DNA from: G965200765 sp965203865
GTDB taxonomy: Bacteria > Pseudomonadota > Gammaproteobacteria > Arenicellales > JAJDZL01
NCBI GenBank assembly: GCA_965203865.1
Contig: OZ241916.1
Coordinates: 930,001 to 994,000 of the forward strand
Length of the DNA stretch: 64,000 nucleotides
Reading direction: 5' to 3'
Within the stretch, counting starts at the first letter, position 1. Each line of letters opens with the position of its first letter. Below, in pieces: positions 8,073 through 16,846 of the stretch. A program made the position numbers and the translations under genes. The notes below the pieces were generated by a model. The model saw only the letters and a list, made by a program, of their open reading frames with translations, was not told the DNA's origin and searched no databases.

Positions 8073-8171
8073 TAGTATAGTCGACTTTACACTAAATTAT
8101 CGACTAATCATTATTTGTATGCTCAGTAAAAATCTTTCTATTTTTACGGAATCTAACACTAATCTGTTTTC

Positions 8172-8353
8172 AGATTTAAACTTTGTTGAATGGATAAATT
8201 CTATTCACTATTGTCAGTGATTGGACCGTTGTTTGAAGTATTCGCTTTAATCCCTTTTTCATCAGGTCAATTCTTCTCACGCAGCGAATGGCCACAAAGG
8301 ACGAAATGAAGGTTCTGTCTTAATCCCTTTTTTATCAGGTCAATCCATCTCAC
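8172..8353 (-). CRISPR. Minimal, decayed CRISPR array (two clear repeats, one degenerate)
   Basis: Two 37-base repeats, 8244-8280 and 8317-8353, agree at 32 positions; their shared core is TAATCCCTTTTT and ATCAGGTCAAT. They enclose a 36-base unique spacer (8281-8316). A third, weak copy (about 22 of 37 matches, strongest in its last 12 bases) sits at 8172-8208, one 72-base period away. Read on the minus strand the repeats end GGGATTAAGAC or GGATTAAAGC, like the 5' handle end of type I/III repeats. In that orientation the degenerate copy is at the trailer end, as is usual. No cas gene is in the window, so this is an orphan or relic. Confidence 0.6.
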
Positions 8354-8452
8354 GACTCATTGCAACAGATATGCGATCATTCCAGCACCACTTGAGCGGC
8401 TTGCTGTGATGATTTAATACTTCGGATATGCTCATTTGATTTGATATTTGTT

Positions 8453-9088
8453 TTAATAATCAAATTCAAGTAGCAAATCGGAATCGCCTTCTCTTGCTTT
8501 ACCCCAATTCACTTCACCTGTCTTTACAAGATTCCTTAAAACCTTTGCCGCTTCGGACGGGACAAGCGGGTTCTTCATGTAGTTGAAAGAAACCTTGTGA
8601 AACAATCGGAATGCCTGTTTCTTATCCAATCCAAGTATTTGTCTGGCGTATCGATAAACGTCCATCGTGATTACCTTGCTAATATCATAGTCCAAGGCTA
8701 CAGCGTGTCCAGCAATATCTGCTGGTCTTCCATCGTCGAACTTGTATTTGCTTTGATTGAATTCTTCATTTGGCAGGCTATCAAAACGGTCAGCAAGTTC
8801 AAGGAGTTTTTCAAAATTAACCAGCCATGCTCCCCCAATGTAAAGCGTAGAAACTTCAGGGTCAAAGGGATGCCTTGTTGACCATGCCAATTCAGCAGCA
8901 CTATGTTCCTTGCGACCTGCATCAGCAACTTGGTACCGAGTTGGCATCCATTTATGCTCGTCATACCAATTTACCCGAATTTGCGAATCATAGCGGTTAA
9001 AATCCGCCCTTATCTTGAAATCGCATAAGTCGTCGTTTTTAAATACCATGCGACAATGCACTGTTTTACTTCCGTCTTTCATTTTCAA
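8453..9088 (-). CDS. Hypothetical protein
   Basis: 211 residues, no family recognised. The N-terminal half is rich in strands and aromatic residues (CRMVFKNDDLCDFKIRADF, VNWYDEHKWMPTRYQV). The C-terminal half is helical (DVYRYARQILGLDKKQAFRLF) and ends acidic. There is no signal peptide or membrane segment. It begins about 60 bases after the exonuclease-BRCT gene and may be cotranscribed with it. It lies just on the leader side of the CRISPR remnant, but nothing in it looks like a Cas protein. Confidence 0.65.
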   Translation of the reverse strand: MKMKDGSKTVHCRMVFKNDDLCDFKIRADFNRYDSQIRVNWYDEHKWMPTRYQVADAGRKEHSAAELAWSTRHPFDPEVSTLYIGGAWLVNFEKLLELADRFDSLPNEEFNQSKYKFDDGRPADIAGHAVALDYDISKVITMDVYRYARQILGLDKKQAFRLFHKVSFNYMKNPLVPSEAAKVLRNLVKTGEVNWGKAREGDSDLLLEFDY

Positions 9089-9148
9089 ATCTTCCTTTAA
9101 TTACTATTGTTCAAGTAACTTCTATTCCTGATTATTCATGCCATTCGA

Positions 9149-10081
9149 CTATTTTGCTACGCTTTGTGGCATGGAGGTTATAGCGTTGGTAGCACTCATA
9201 AGCTCAAAGAAGTCTGTTTCTGAAATTATCCGAATATCGAACCCTGTTCCAATCAATTCTTCCGCTTTTCTGTGTTTTGAACTCTTATCGTAGCCTTCTT
9301 TCAAGAATGCTTTATTCTGAATACCGGCGACTAGTATGGTAGTTTTACGAGTTACAGATTCGACAACCTTGCAACCCGCTTTGTCGGCAATATCCGCCGC
9401 TTTGTAGCGCGGGATGGTAAGGACTCCTGTAAATACCATTATCTCCCCGTACAAGTCGCCTTCAATATTTCCTTCGCGTTTTATGTAATGCTTTGTGTGC
9501 TTTATAGGCTTTGTACGCTTATGCTTGCTAGGGAATATAGGTTGCTCTACGCGTATTAGCCAGTCATCAATATCCATTCGACTGGAATCGCATGCTTGCA
9601 AGACAACCTCAGCGGCGGCTCGGGCATCCTCCAATGCATCGTGATGCTTGAATTTTATGCCCAAGTCATACGCTATATTCTTGAGTCCGTATCCAGAATG
9701 ACCGTAATCTTCGGGCCATGCTCGTCTTGCAATCTTCGCACTATCAAGCCATTTGACCTGCAACTGTTCGAGATTGTAACGACTCATGCATCGTTCAAAC
9801 GCAACCCTGTCGAATGATGTATGACTGACTAAAACCGAACCACGCAGTCTTTTACGCAACTCGTCCCGCAACTCTGGCATGGTTGGACTTTCCTTAACAT
9901 GCTTTTCCTTTATTCCGTGTATTGATACATTCAAAGGGTCAAACCAGCACTCCGGATTAACGAGAGTTTGCCACGGGTCCTTGATTTCACCGTTTTCAAC
10001 CTTCACTATTCCAATCTGGCAGATGCTTGCACGGTCAGCGTTAGCGGTTTCAACATCTATCGCATTGAAAGTTCTATTCAT
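9149..10081 (-). CDS. DnaQ-like 3'-5' exonuclease fused to a BRCT domain
   Basis: 310 residues from ATG at 10081, preceded by AGGGG 8 bases upstream. The N-terminal DEDDh exonuclease has FNAIDVETANADRASICQIG (motif I, Asp-x-Glu), a VSHTSFDRVAFER motif II and HHDALEDARAAAEV (motif III, His and Asp). The C-terminal ~90 residues (VFTGVLTIPRYKAADIADKAG, then KTTILVAG and a terminal FFELM) form a BRCT domain like that of NAD-dependent ligase. This fusion resembles PolC/epsilon-type exonucleases that act alone in repair or RNA/DNA trimming. The linker (KHKRTKPIKHTKHYIKR) is basic and may bind nucleic acid. Confidence 0.87.
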   Translation of the reverse strand: MNRTFNAIDVETANADRASICQIGIVKVENGEIKDPWQTLVNPECWFDPLNVSIHGIKEKHVKESPTMPELRDELRKRLRGSVLVSHTSFDRVAFERCMSRYNLEQLQVKWLDSAKIARRAWPEDYGHSGYGLKNIAYDLGIKFKHHDALEDARAAAEVVLQACDSSRMDIDDWLIRVEQPIFPSKHKRTKPIKHTKHYIKREGNIEGDLYGEIMVFTGVLTIPRYKAADIADKAGCKVVESVTRKTTILVAGIQNKAFLKEGYDKSSKHRKAEELIGTGFDIRIISETDFFELMSATNAITSMPQSVAK

Positions 10082-10330
10082 TTTCAAATCCCCTTGACTA
10101 CTTCCCTGATTCACATACGAGCTGAACGAACATCACTTCGCCAGCATTCTTGCAGAACTGGCACTTATACCACTTTGAAGTATAAGCGTTTTAATAAAAC
10201 CTTATCAAAGTAAGTTGGATAGATTGAACTTGCGGAATGTGAGGCACCTCGCACCACGAGACAAGAATAGTTTTTTCACGAATTGAAATAGGGTGGATTG
10301 GAAATATCGATCAAAACATGGAATTGAATT

Positions 10331-11233
10331 CTAATCATTAGCTGCTCTGGGAGATGAAGCAGGTTGAGCTAGAGTATCAATTATTGCAGCACCCATTATC
10401 AGTACTACTCCAATTCCATGCGTCCAACCGAAAGGCTCCCCGGATAAGGTAGCTGCAGATACGACTCCAAAAATAATTTCAGACATGAGCAAAATTCCTA
10501 CTCGCGTCGGACTCAGTTTCTGATTAGCCCAAAACAGCAAAAACATTGAAGGAAAATATGCGATGACAAAAACTACTAGCCATCCTTTACCCGCCAGAAT
10601 TGAATCAAAGCTGGGTGCGTGGCCAAACGCTTCAATCGGAAGCAGTATAAAAACAGCAGATGCGATTACCGCACCTATATAGAATGCTCCGACTTGCTCC
10701 CAAACTTTTGCTTTTACATCCCTGCGAATTCTCACTGAAGCATATGCCCAAAACATGCCGGATAGCAGGGCAATCCAGTCTCCCAAGTTTGATGGACGCG
10801 GAATACCGTTGTCAATCCCCAGAATCACTGCTAATCCCGCAAGCCCTAGAACTATCGCTACCACTCTAAATCTTGTAATTGTTTCCCGAAGCAGGAGTTT
10901 TCCAAGAAGGGCAGTCCACACTGGCATCAAGTAGAATAGCAGGACGACTTTGACAACTTCTGTTAGCCCAACTCCAGAGGCGTAGAAAATCACAGCAACC
11001 CCGGAAAATATTCCGGTAACTATGATTTCTCCTGGCATGCGTTGCGTGCGAATCCATTGAATCAAGAATGCAAAGGAAAAGAATATTCCTACTACTCCAA
11101 GTGTCAAAAAATTCGCCCATATTGGAGAAACACCGATTTCATCCAACTCGCGTATTGGAATCCAGTACAAGCCCCATAAAGCACCGCAGGCGACTACAGA
11201 TATGCTGGGGAGCAAAGTGCGTTCGGAGCTCAA
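10331..11233 (-). CDS. EamA/DMT family transporter
   Basis: 300 residues with about ten hydrophobic segments in two repeats, the drug/metabolite transporter layout. Typical motifs are VACGALWGLYWIPIREL at the N terminus and PVWTALLGKLLLRETIT at the end of the first EamA repeat, with SEIIFGVVSAATLSGEP in the second. It is an inner-membrane exporter of metabolites or amino acids; the substrate is not predictable. It stands alone, between the exonuclease gene and the Res gene. Confidence 0.88.
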   Translation of the reverse strand: MSSERTLLPSISVVACGALWGLYWIPIRELDEIGVSPIWANFLTLGVVGIFFSFAFLIQWIRTQRMPGEIIVTGIFSGVAVIFYASGVGLTEVVKVVLLFYLMPVWTALLGKLLLRETITRFRVVAIVLGLAGLAVILGIDNGIPRPSNLGDWIALLSGMFWAYASVRIRRDVKAKVWEQVGAFYIGAVIASAVFILLPIEAFGHAPSFDSILAGKGWLVVFVIAYFPSMFLLFWANQKLSPTRVGILLMSEIIFGVVSAATLSGEPFGWTHGIGVVLIMGAAIIDTLAQPASSPRAAND

Positions 11234-11367
11234 GTCGCTATAGTAAATGTGTTGGCCAAAACTATGGCCATGTTTACCAACTGTAGAGATTGGTGGATAG
11301 GTGAATCAATCTCGGAAATATCACTCAGGTTCTCTTGAAAAATCTAAATATTGCAACTTGCCCAAAA

Positions 11368-14300
11368 TTAGTTTACAGGTGCAAACAATTCTGAAATGTA
11401 GTTGTATCCTTCAATGGAATCGAAAAATAAAATGTGCTTTTCGGAAAACTTCTGAATATTCCACTCTTGATAGCCAAGCTTTTGTTGCATGGTTGAATAA
11501 GGAGTCACTGAGATGATAAACGAATCTAAAAAGATATTTTCCAAATTGGTGCGAGCACTGATTGTTTTCGATAATCTAGGCAGTATTTCGTGCAATCTTG
11601 CTTTGTCATTGTTTTCGTAAGGTTCTTCATGCATCATGCCGTGTACTTCAACGAAAACAATTCTTTGACTTCTAGAGTCTTTAACCCATAAAATAAAATC
11701 AGGATAGAAGCCGCGTTTGTCGAAAAAACTTATACCTTCTCCATGACTCAGGTTGCGTGAAACAAATATTTCCTTGCCTGCCAAAGAGTTGTCTTTTTCA
11801 GATTGCCAGAATTGCCGTAAATCATCCACGAATTTTCGTTCGCTTTCATTCAGAGATGGTGGCGTACTTTGAATGTCGTCATCCGAAGCAACAAGCAACG
11901 GTTGATAAAGGAGGCGGTCGAAATGTATGATGCGCAGTTGTCGTTCTTTCCAAAAATTCATCTCGCCATTTTCTTCAATGAGTTTTTGGATTTCAGTGAT
12001 GCGTCCCGTTTCTGCCGGGGTGACCTGCACCGTATAGTCTTGAAAAATTGAATCGTCTTCACTGAGTTGTTGATATGTCATTTGACTTGATTCCCACTTT
12101 TCTTTTCGCACTCGAAAATACTTGTCAATGTATTTTTTAAGAATCGTAACAATAGTTTCATGAAGTACTTTTTGGGTATCGGCAAATGATTTCGGGTTGG
12201 TCACTAGTTCGTCAGCAAATAAATGGTAAATATTCTCACTTTCGGGACGCTCCAATATTTTTCTTGGTGTATCCGAGAATATGGCAATGTTCGTATATCC
12301 TTTTACTTGCTTGTACTGAAGAAGCTCAAGATAGATTCTTTCCCAGTCGACAAGGTCTAGCATATCGGAAGAAATGTATCTTTTTTGTCCTGCAACCGCC
12401 TCCGAAGATATGAGCTTGTTGCCGCTACTTTTCAATGCCTGAATTTTGTAAGACAAGTCTACCCGAATGAAAGAATTCTTTTTGGGTTTCAGTAGAAAGG
12501 ATTTTTCGTCAAGAAAGTTGCTGGTTTCTGGTAAGCGAGGCAGCACTAACCCTCTATCTAAAAATTCTTTATTTGGTTTAATTCTAAGTGGCATTTCGAC
12601 CTTGTACGTTGTATCTATCCCTTCGTCTTCCAGAAATTTCCGAAACTTCATCATGTAATTTGCCCGTAGCGAAAAAATATTTAATGTTTCCAGATAACCA
12701 ATGTTCTGCGGATGACTCCCGCTAAGTGCTGCGCTTCTTTTCAGACTGAAATCCATTCCTCTGAGCCGCACTCCACGCCCGAACAGCTGGATAATTCCCG
12801 AACCTGCTTTAAGACCGATATTCAGCAACCCCATATTGGAAACACGCCACGAATTCCAGCCTTCCATAAACTTCTTGGCTCCGACCAGTACATCAATCGT
12901 AGTGTCGGGATTGTTTACGCTGTCGAACAAGGAACCGGCGATTACGTCTTCCTCCAGGACAATTCCGGAACTATCGTCTTGAACCAGATTTCTGAACCGA
13001 CCTGTGTCTCCGATATATATGAGTCCAAAATAGTCGTCAGCACCGCTTGCTTTCAGACCAATTTCACCCGCGTTACCCCGAATACTGCACAAGTGAAGAC
13101 TACCGCCACCAGGAGCGTGAAATACCTTGGCAAGAATATCCTCGTACAATTTTTCTGGAGATAAGCCATTAACTCGAAGAAATTCGAATTTACCATCAAA
13201 AGCATCTTTTCCCTCGGGTGTCTTTAATCCTGAATTGCCTTGAATGAGATTATCGACCCACTCCAGTACCCAACCATGTTTATTTTGCAACACATGATGC
13301 AGAAACCGTGCAACAGTCAAGACATCACTCCGTTTCTCCTTTTGGTCAATATAAACTGCATTTACTGTGCTGCCGACAAATACCCACAATGGCTTGTCTA
13401 TACTGTACGGACGAAACAGTTCGATATTCTCCTCGTATATTTTGAGTTGTTCGTAAAAGGAAAGCAGATTGCCGAGCAGTAACATCTCCGTGTTCTGGAC
13501 TGTTGTCTCATCCTTCATGTTCAGAATATGGAAATCCTTGCCAAATCCGTCGCGATGGAAATAGCGGTATGAATAGTCGAACAGTATCGATTTTCCATAC
13601 TCTTCAGTAAGTTGCTCGTTCTTCGCTGCTGTAAGGGCCTGCCCGAATGTTGCGCTGTACTCGAAAGTAAACCCCATTCCGCCCAGAGAGTCGCGAAAGC
13701 TTCGCCAGGTTTCGCCGCCTGAGCCTTTGTGCCCCTCGTCGACAAAGATCAAGTTGTTGCCCTCGAAAGCCTCTACAGGTACGCTTGCTCCACCGCCTCT
13801 TTTCTCTTCGACAAGCTTGGTAATTTCGATCACTTGGACCGTGTTCTTGCTGTCCGAAAATAGTCCGCGCCCGTCCAGGCCAAAACTACAGCATGGAATA
13901 TTTGACAAGGAAAAGTCGTTCAAATGCTGCTCGCTCAATCCTTCATTTGGCGTAATGAGAATAATGTTGTCAAGCGGCATATTGCAGTAGTGGAGAAATT
14001 GTCGATAATTGATGTGCATGATAAGGGTCTTGCCACTACCTGTAGCCATCCAGTAGGCTAGCTTGTTCAAGTCATCTTCTGTAAAAACTGTACTGATATG
14101 CTGATAAACCCGGCTAGTGGCATTCAAGTTTGCTACAAATTTGTTTAATGCCTGTCGCAGTTCTCCGCGTTGGTTAAAGTATTTGTCCAGATAAACTTCT
14201 GTGTACAGGACGGATAGATGCTGAAAATATCGTAGTGTAATTGGTTCGAATCGATTTGTATTCATCAAGCGTACATGGTCGCGAATGTTGTTGTCGTAGC

Positions 14301-14538
14301 GCGACAGGTCATATTGCGAAATGCTTACCTTGTCTCCCCGGGATAGTAATAAATGGTAAAGGTAGCTGTGGATGCCATCCGGTGAATTGAAACCTTCTTT
14401 GATTTTCTTTGCGTCAGCCAACAATTCGCGATTCTGCTCATATCCAAACAAACTATGCATCCAACCAAGCAGAAGCAGACGCTGTTCAAGTCTGACGTGG
14501 TTTTTGCTTCCAGACCGAAATTTCTTCTGAACCGCCAT
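11368..14538 (-). CDS. Type III restriction-like Res subunit: SF2 helicase with C-terminal nuclease
   Basis: 1,056 residues. The helicase core includes KLAYWMATGSGKTLIMHINY (Walker A, about residue 170), VDEGHKG (motif II, about 270), FEYSATFGQA (motif III) and QLFGRGVRLRG (motif VI). Near the C terminus, FYPDFILWVKD followed by RIVFVEVHGMM has the D...E-x-x layout of a PD-(D/E)XK nuclease, with His where Lys is usual. Such enzymes need a Mod partner for recognition and protection. Here the gene starts directly after the stop of a 68-residue Mod fragment (TAA then ATG), so the enzyme may be inactive or may work with another methylase. Confidence 0.85.
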   Translation of the reverse strand: MAVQKKFRSGSKNHVRLEQRLLLLGWMHSLFGYEQNRELLADAKKIKEGFNSPDGIHSYLYHLLLSRGDKVSISQYDLSRYDNNIRDHVRLMNTNRFEPITLRYFQHLSVLYTEVYLDKYFNQRGELRQALNKFVANLNATSRVYQHISTVFTEDDLNKLAYWMATGSGKTLIMHINYRQFLHYCNMPLDNIILITPNEGLSEQHLNDFSLSNIPCCSFGLDGRGLFSDSKNTVQVIEITKLVEEKRGGGASVPVEAFEGNNLIFVDEGHKGSGGETWRSFRDSLGGMGFTFEYSATFGQALTAAKNEQLTEEYGKSILFDYSYRYFHRDGFGKDFHILNMKDETTVQNTEMLLLGNLLSFYEQLKIYEENIELFRPYSIDKPLWVFVGSTVNAVYIDQKEKRSDVLTVARFLHHVLQNKHGWVLEWVDNLIQGNSGLKTPEGKDAFDGKFEFLRVNGLSPEKLYEDILAKVFHAPGGGSLHLCSIRGNAGEIGLKASGADDYFGLIYIGDTGRFRNLVQDDSSGIVLEEDVIAGSLFDSVNNPDTTIDVLVGAKKFMEGWNSWRVSNMGLLNIGLKAGSGIIQLFGRGVRLRGMDFSLKRSAALSGSHPQNIGYLETLNIFSLRANYMMKFRKFLEDEGIDTTYKVEMPLRIKPNKEFLDRGLVLPRLPETSNFLDEKSFLLKPKKNSFIRVDLSYKIQALKSSGNKLISSEAVAGQKRYISSDMLDLVDWERIYLELLQYKQVKGYTNIAIFSDTPRKILERPESENIYHLFADELVTNPKSFADTQKVLHETIVTILKKYIDKYFRVRKEKWESSQMTYQQLSEDDSIFQDYTVQVTPAETGRITEIQKLIEENGEMNFWKERQLRIIHFDRLLYQPLLVASDDDIQSTPPSLNESERKFVDDLRQFWQSEKDNSLAGKEIFVSRNLSHGEGISFFDKRGFYPDFILWVKDSRSQRIVFVEVHGMMHEEPYENNDKARLHEILPRLSKTISARTNLENIFLDSFIISVTPYSTMQQKLGYQEWNIQKFSEKHILFFDSIEGYNYISELFAPVN

Positions 14539-14745
14539 TTATTCATCTGCAACCGATGCAAGCATTTTTGACTTGAAAGAAGGTTCTAGTGCTTTTGGCA
14601 AATCCTCGTTAATGTATTTTTCAACTACATCGCGTTTGTAGTTCAATATTCGGTAGATTCCGAAATCCAAATCAGCACTATCGAATTGGAATAGTTCCAA
14701 TAGCAGTTTCTGAAACTTTTGAAAGTTTTTGTTTGAATTCGACAT
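14539..14745 (-). CDS. Truncated N-terminal fragment of a type III-like DNA methyltransferase (Mod)
   Basis: 68 residues: LLLELFQFDSADLDFGIYRI and NYKRDVVEKYINEDLPKAL are the start of the large site-specific methyltransferases that partner such Res proteins, which normally run to many hundreds of residues. The frame ends at TAA right before the res ATG, with no SAM-binding or catalytic (DPPY/NPPY) motif. An internal deletion joining the Mod N terminus to res is the simplest reading. A deliberately small partner protein is the alternative. The nearest upstream DNA (14746-15055) holds no further coding sequence. Confidence 0.7.
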   Translation of the reverse strand: MSNSNKNFQKFQKLLLELFQFDSADLDFGIYRILNYKRDVVEKYINEDLPKALEPSFKSKMLASVADE

Positions 14746-15055
14746 GATGCTGTTTGTAAGCCAAGTAAAGTAAATCTCTAATTCTGATTAATCTTTAGGA
14801 TTTGCTGGCAACGAGTGCTGTGGCAATGATTGGAAAATTTACTCTGGATTTCAGATTCATTCCATAGAACTTGCAATAAAGAACGGGTAGACTGCAATAA
14901 ATCTCTTGTACTCGCGAATTAATCCCACCAAGCGGGAAGCCAGTAAAAAATTTTCCAGTGAACAGGAGAATTATATAGTAGCTTCAGAGTGAATAATCAA
15001 AAAAAGAGGGGTCAATTTTGACCCCTCAAATAAAAAACAAAAAGTAGAAGAAAAT
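14746..15055. other. 310-base intergenic region
   Basis: It separates the truncated mod-res unit from the solute-binding protein gene. It holds the terminator of the latter (14999-15027) and, presumably, the promoter of mod-res at its left end. No reading frame or repeat of note was seen. Confidence 0.6.
14999..15027 (-). terminator. Rho-independent terminator of the solute-binding protein gene
   Basis: Perfect inverted repeat GAGGGGTCAA/TTGACCCCTC (15006-15027), followed on the minus strand by a run of T's (complement of 14999-15005). It lies about 30 bases past the stop at 15056. Confidence 0.9.
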
Positions 15056-16699
15056 TTAACCTTTCAAAGCCAGTTGGTTTCCGAAAATGTAGCTGGTTGG
15101 GTGATGCCGAAATCCGACAACCTTGTCGCTCCAGGCAGAATAAACGGAACGCCATATCGGTTGCGTGATTGGACCGTCTTCCTGCATAATCATTTCCAGT
15201 TGCTTGATCAAGTCGCGGCGCTTTTCAATATCAAGCGTTCCTTCTGCCTGAGTCAAGATTCTGTCAAACTCCGGGTTTGCATAGTGCGACTCGTTCCAAG
15301 GCACGCCAGTCCGATAAGCCAAGCCCAGGACCATGAACCCAAGTGGACGATGTGTCCAGGAAGTGAACCCGAATGGAACCTTGTCCCAGACATCCCAGAA
15401 GTCCGCGGAAGGTAGCAGGTTTATGTCAACTCGGATATTTGCCTCCTTCCATTGTTCAACCATGGCTTGAACTGCTGCCAACTCCCATGGGGGGTCGCCC
15501 TTGCATGCAATTTCCACATCAACCCCGTCTGCCATTCCGGCTTCTGCCAGTAATTTCTTGGCCATCTCAGGGTCGCGTTGCATTACAGGAAGTTCAGCAT
15601 AGTCGGGATGAACTGGACTTACATGATGATGCTCGCCTGGTGCACCGGAATTTCGATGTGCCAGTTCCAAACACCGCGCCGGGTCTACGGCTATCCGAAA
15701 AGCTTTTCGTACTCTTGGGTCAGTGAACGGAGCTTGGTCGACCTGACCGCGGGCTACGCCAGTTTTTGCTGTAACAGCCTCGTATACACCTACACCATTC
15801 ATACCGCGATATACATCAAGTTGGGCAATAGTACCTTCGTATGAACCTTGAACCTGACCAGAAGAAATGGCCGCCAGCGTTGCAGAGGGGTCGTCACCAA
15901 GGTCAATGAACTCAATTCGGTCAACAAAAGGCCCATCTCCATAGTAGTTGTCTCTTCTGGCAAGAACTGCTTTTTCGTTCTGGATGTACTCAACCAATTC
16001 GAAAGCACCTTGTCCATTTGAGCCCACTCCAAACTTCCCGCCTTCCTCTGGGTCGAGCATCGGGAAAGGATAATGGAACAAATGTTCAGGTATCGCAATT
16101 TGCGGGACTTTTATATTCAACCGTAAGGTTTTTCCGTCAACGACTTCAATAGCATTGGCATCCCACAGGTTCTTGCCTTCGTCATCCATCATGTAGCCTT
16201 TCATCAAGCCAAGAACGGAAGAACCGGTGTTCGGGTCAAGAACCCGGTTAATATTCCATGCCACATCTTCAGCGACAAAATCGCGGCCGTTGTGCCACTT
16301 CAAGTCTTTGCGAATTCGCAAAGACCAAGTCATGAGGTCATCACTGGCTTCCCAACCTTCCAGCAGAGCCGGATGCGTAACATTGTCATGGTTGGTGAAT
16401 GTTAAATACTCTACAACCTGACGAGTAATGTTTGAGTCATACACCCACTGGAAAATGTGCGGATCTTCAATTGTGGGGCAACGCATGGATATGCGCAGGG
16501 TTCCACCCATTGGCATATCTTGTGCGCGCGCTTCAGGAATTAGTGAAACTCCTGTTATATCGCCAGCAAATTTATATGCTGCTGCAGCAGACAATCCCAA
16601 CAAAGTTGAATATCGCAGAAATTCACGACGAGTGATTTTCCCCTCCGCTAATTCTTCCTTTAGTTTGGGTATATGTCTGTGTTCTTTATTTTCAGACAT
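15056..16699 (-). CDS. ABC transporter substrate-binding protein, family 5 (peptide/nickel type), Tat-exported
   Basis: 547 residues. The N terminus has a twin-arginine signal: KITRREFLRYSTLLGLSAAA with the RR pair at 24-25, cleaved near EARAQD. The mature part follows the DppA/OppA fold (DLMTWSLRIRKDLKWHNGRDF, AEDVAWNINRVLDPNT). It should bind oligopeptides or similar ligands in the periplasm and hand them to an ABC permease. No permease or ATPase gene is adjacent, and a strong terminator follows, so it is monocistronic. The permease partner must lie elsewhere. Confidence 0.9.
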   Translation of the reverse strand: MSENKEHRHIPKLKEELAEGKITRREFLRYSTLLGLSAAAAYKFAGDITGVSLIPEARAQDMPMGGTLRISMRCPTIEDPHIFQWVYDSNITRQVVEYLTFTNHDNVTHPALLEGWEASDDLMTWSLRIRKDLKWHNGRDFVAEDVAWNINRVLDPNTGSSVLGLMKGYMMDDEGKNLWDANAIEVVDGKTLRLNIKVPQIAIPEHLFHYPFPMLDPEEGGKFGVGSNGQGAFELVEYIQNEKAVLARRDNYYGDGPFVDRIEFIDLGDDPSATLAAISSGQVQGSYEGTIAQLDVYRGMNGVGVYEAVTAKTGVARGQVDQAPFTDPRVRKAFRIAVDPARCLELAHRNSGAPGEHHHVSPVHPDYAELPVMQRDPEMAKKLLAEAGMADGVDVEIACKGDPPWELAAVQAMVEQWKEANIRVDINLLPSADFWDVWDKVPFGFTSWTHRPLGFMVLGLAYRTGVPWNESHYANPEFDRILTQAEGTLDIEKRRDLIKQLEMIMQEDGPITQPIWRSVYSAWSDKVVGFRHHPTSYIFGNQLALKG

Positions 16700-16846
16700 A
16701 ATAAACTCCTTGTTAAATTGGTAAAATCATGGCGACAGTCCAAAAGTAACTGACCACCAATAATAAAATGGTATCTCATACAGTCGATAATGGCAAATTC
16801 AATCAGATGCAGAAAGAAGGTTCTATCAAATTTGGCACTGTGAGTT

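Noticed and set aside
8172..8353. A working CRISPR-Cas locus
   Set aside because: Only two clear repeats and no cas gene in the window; reported as a remnant only.
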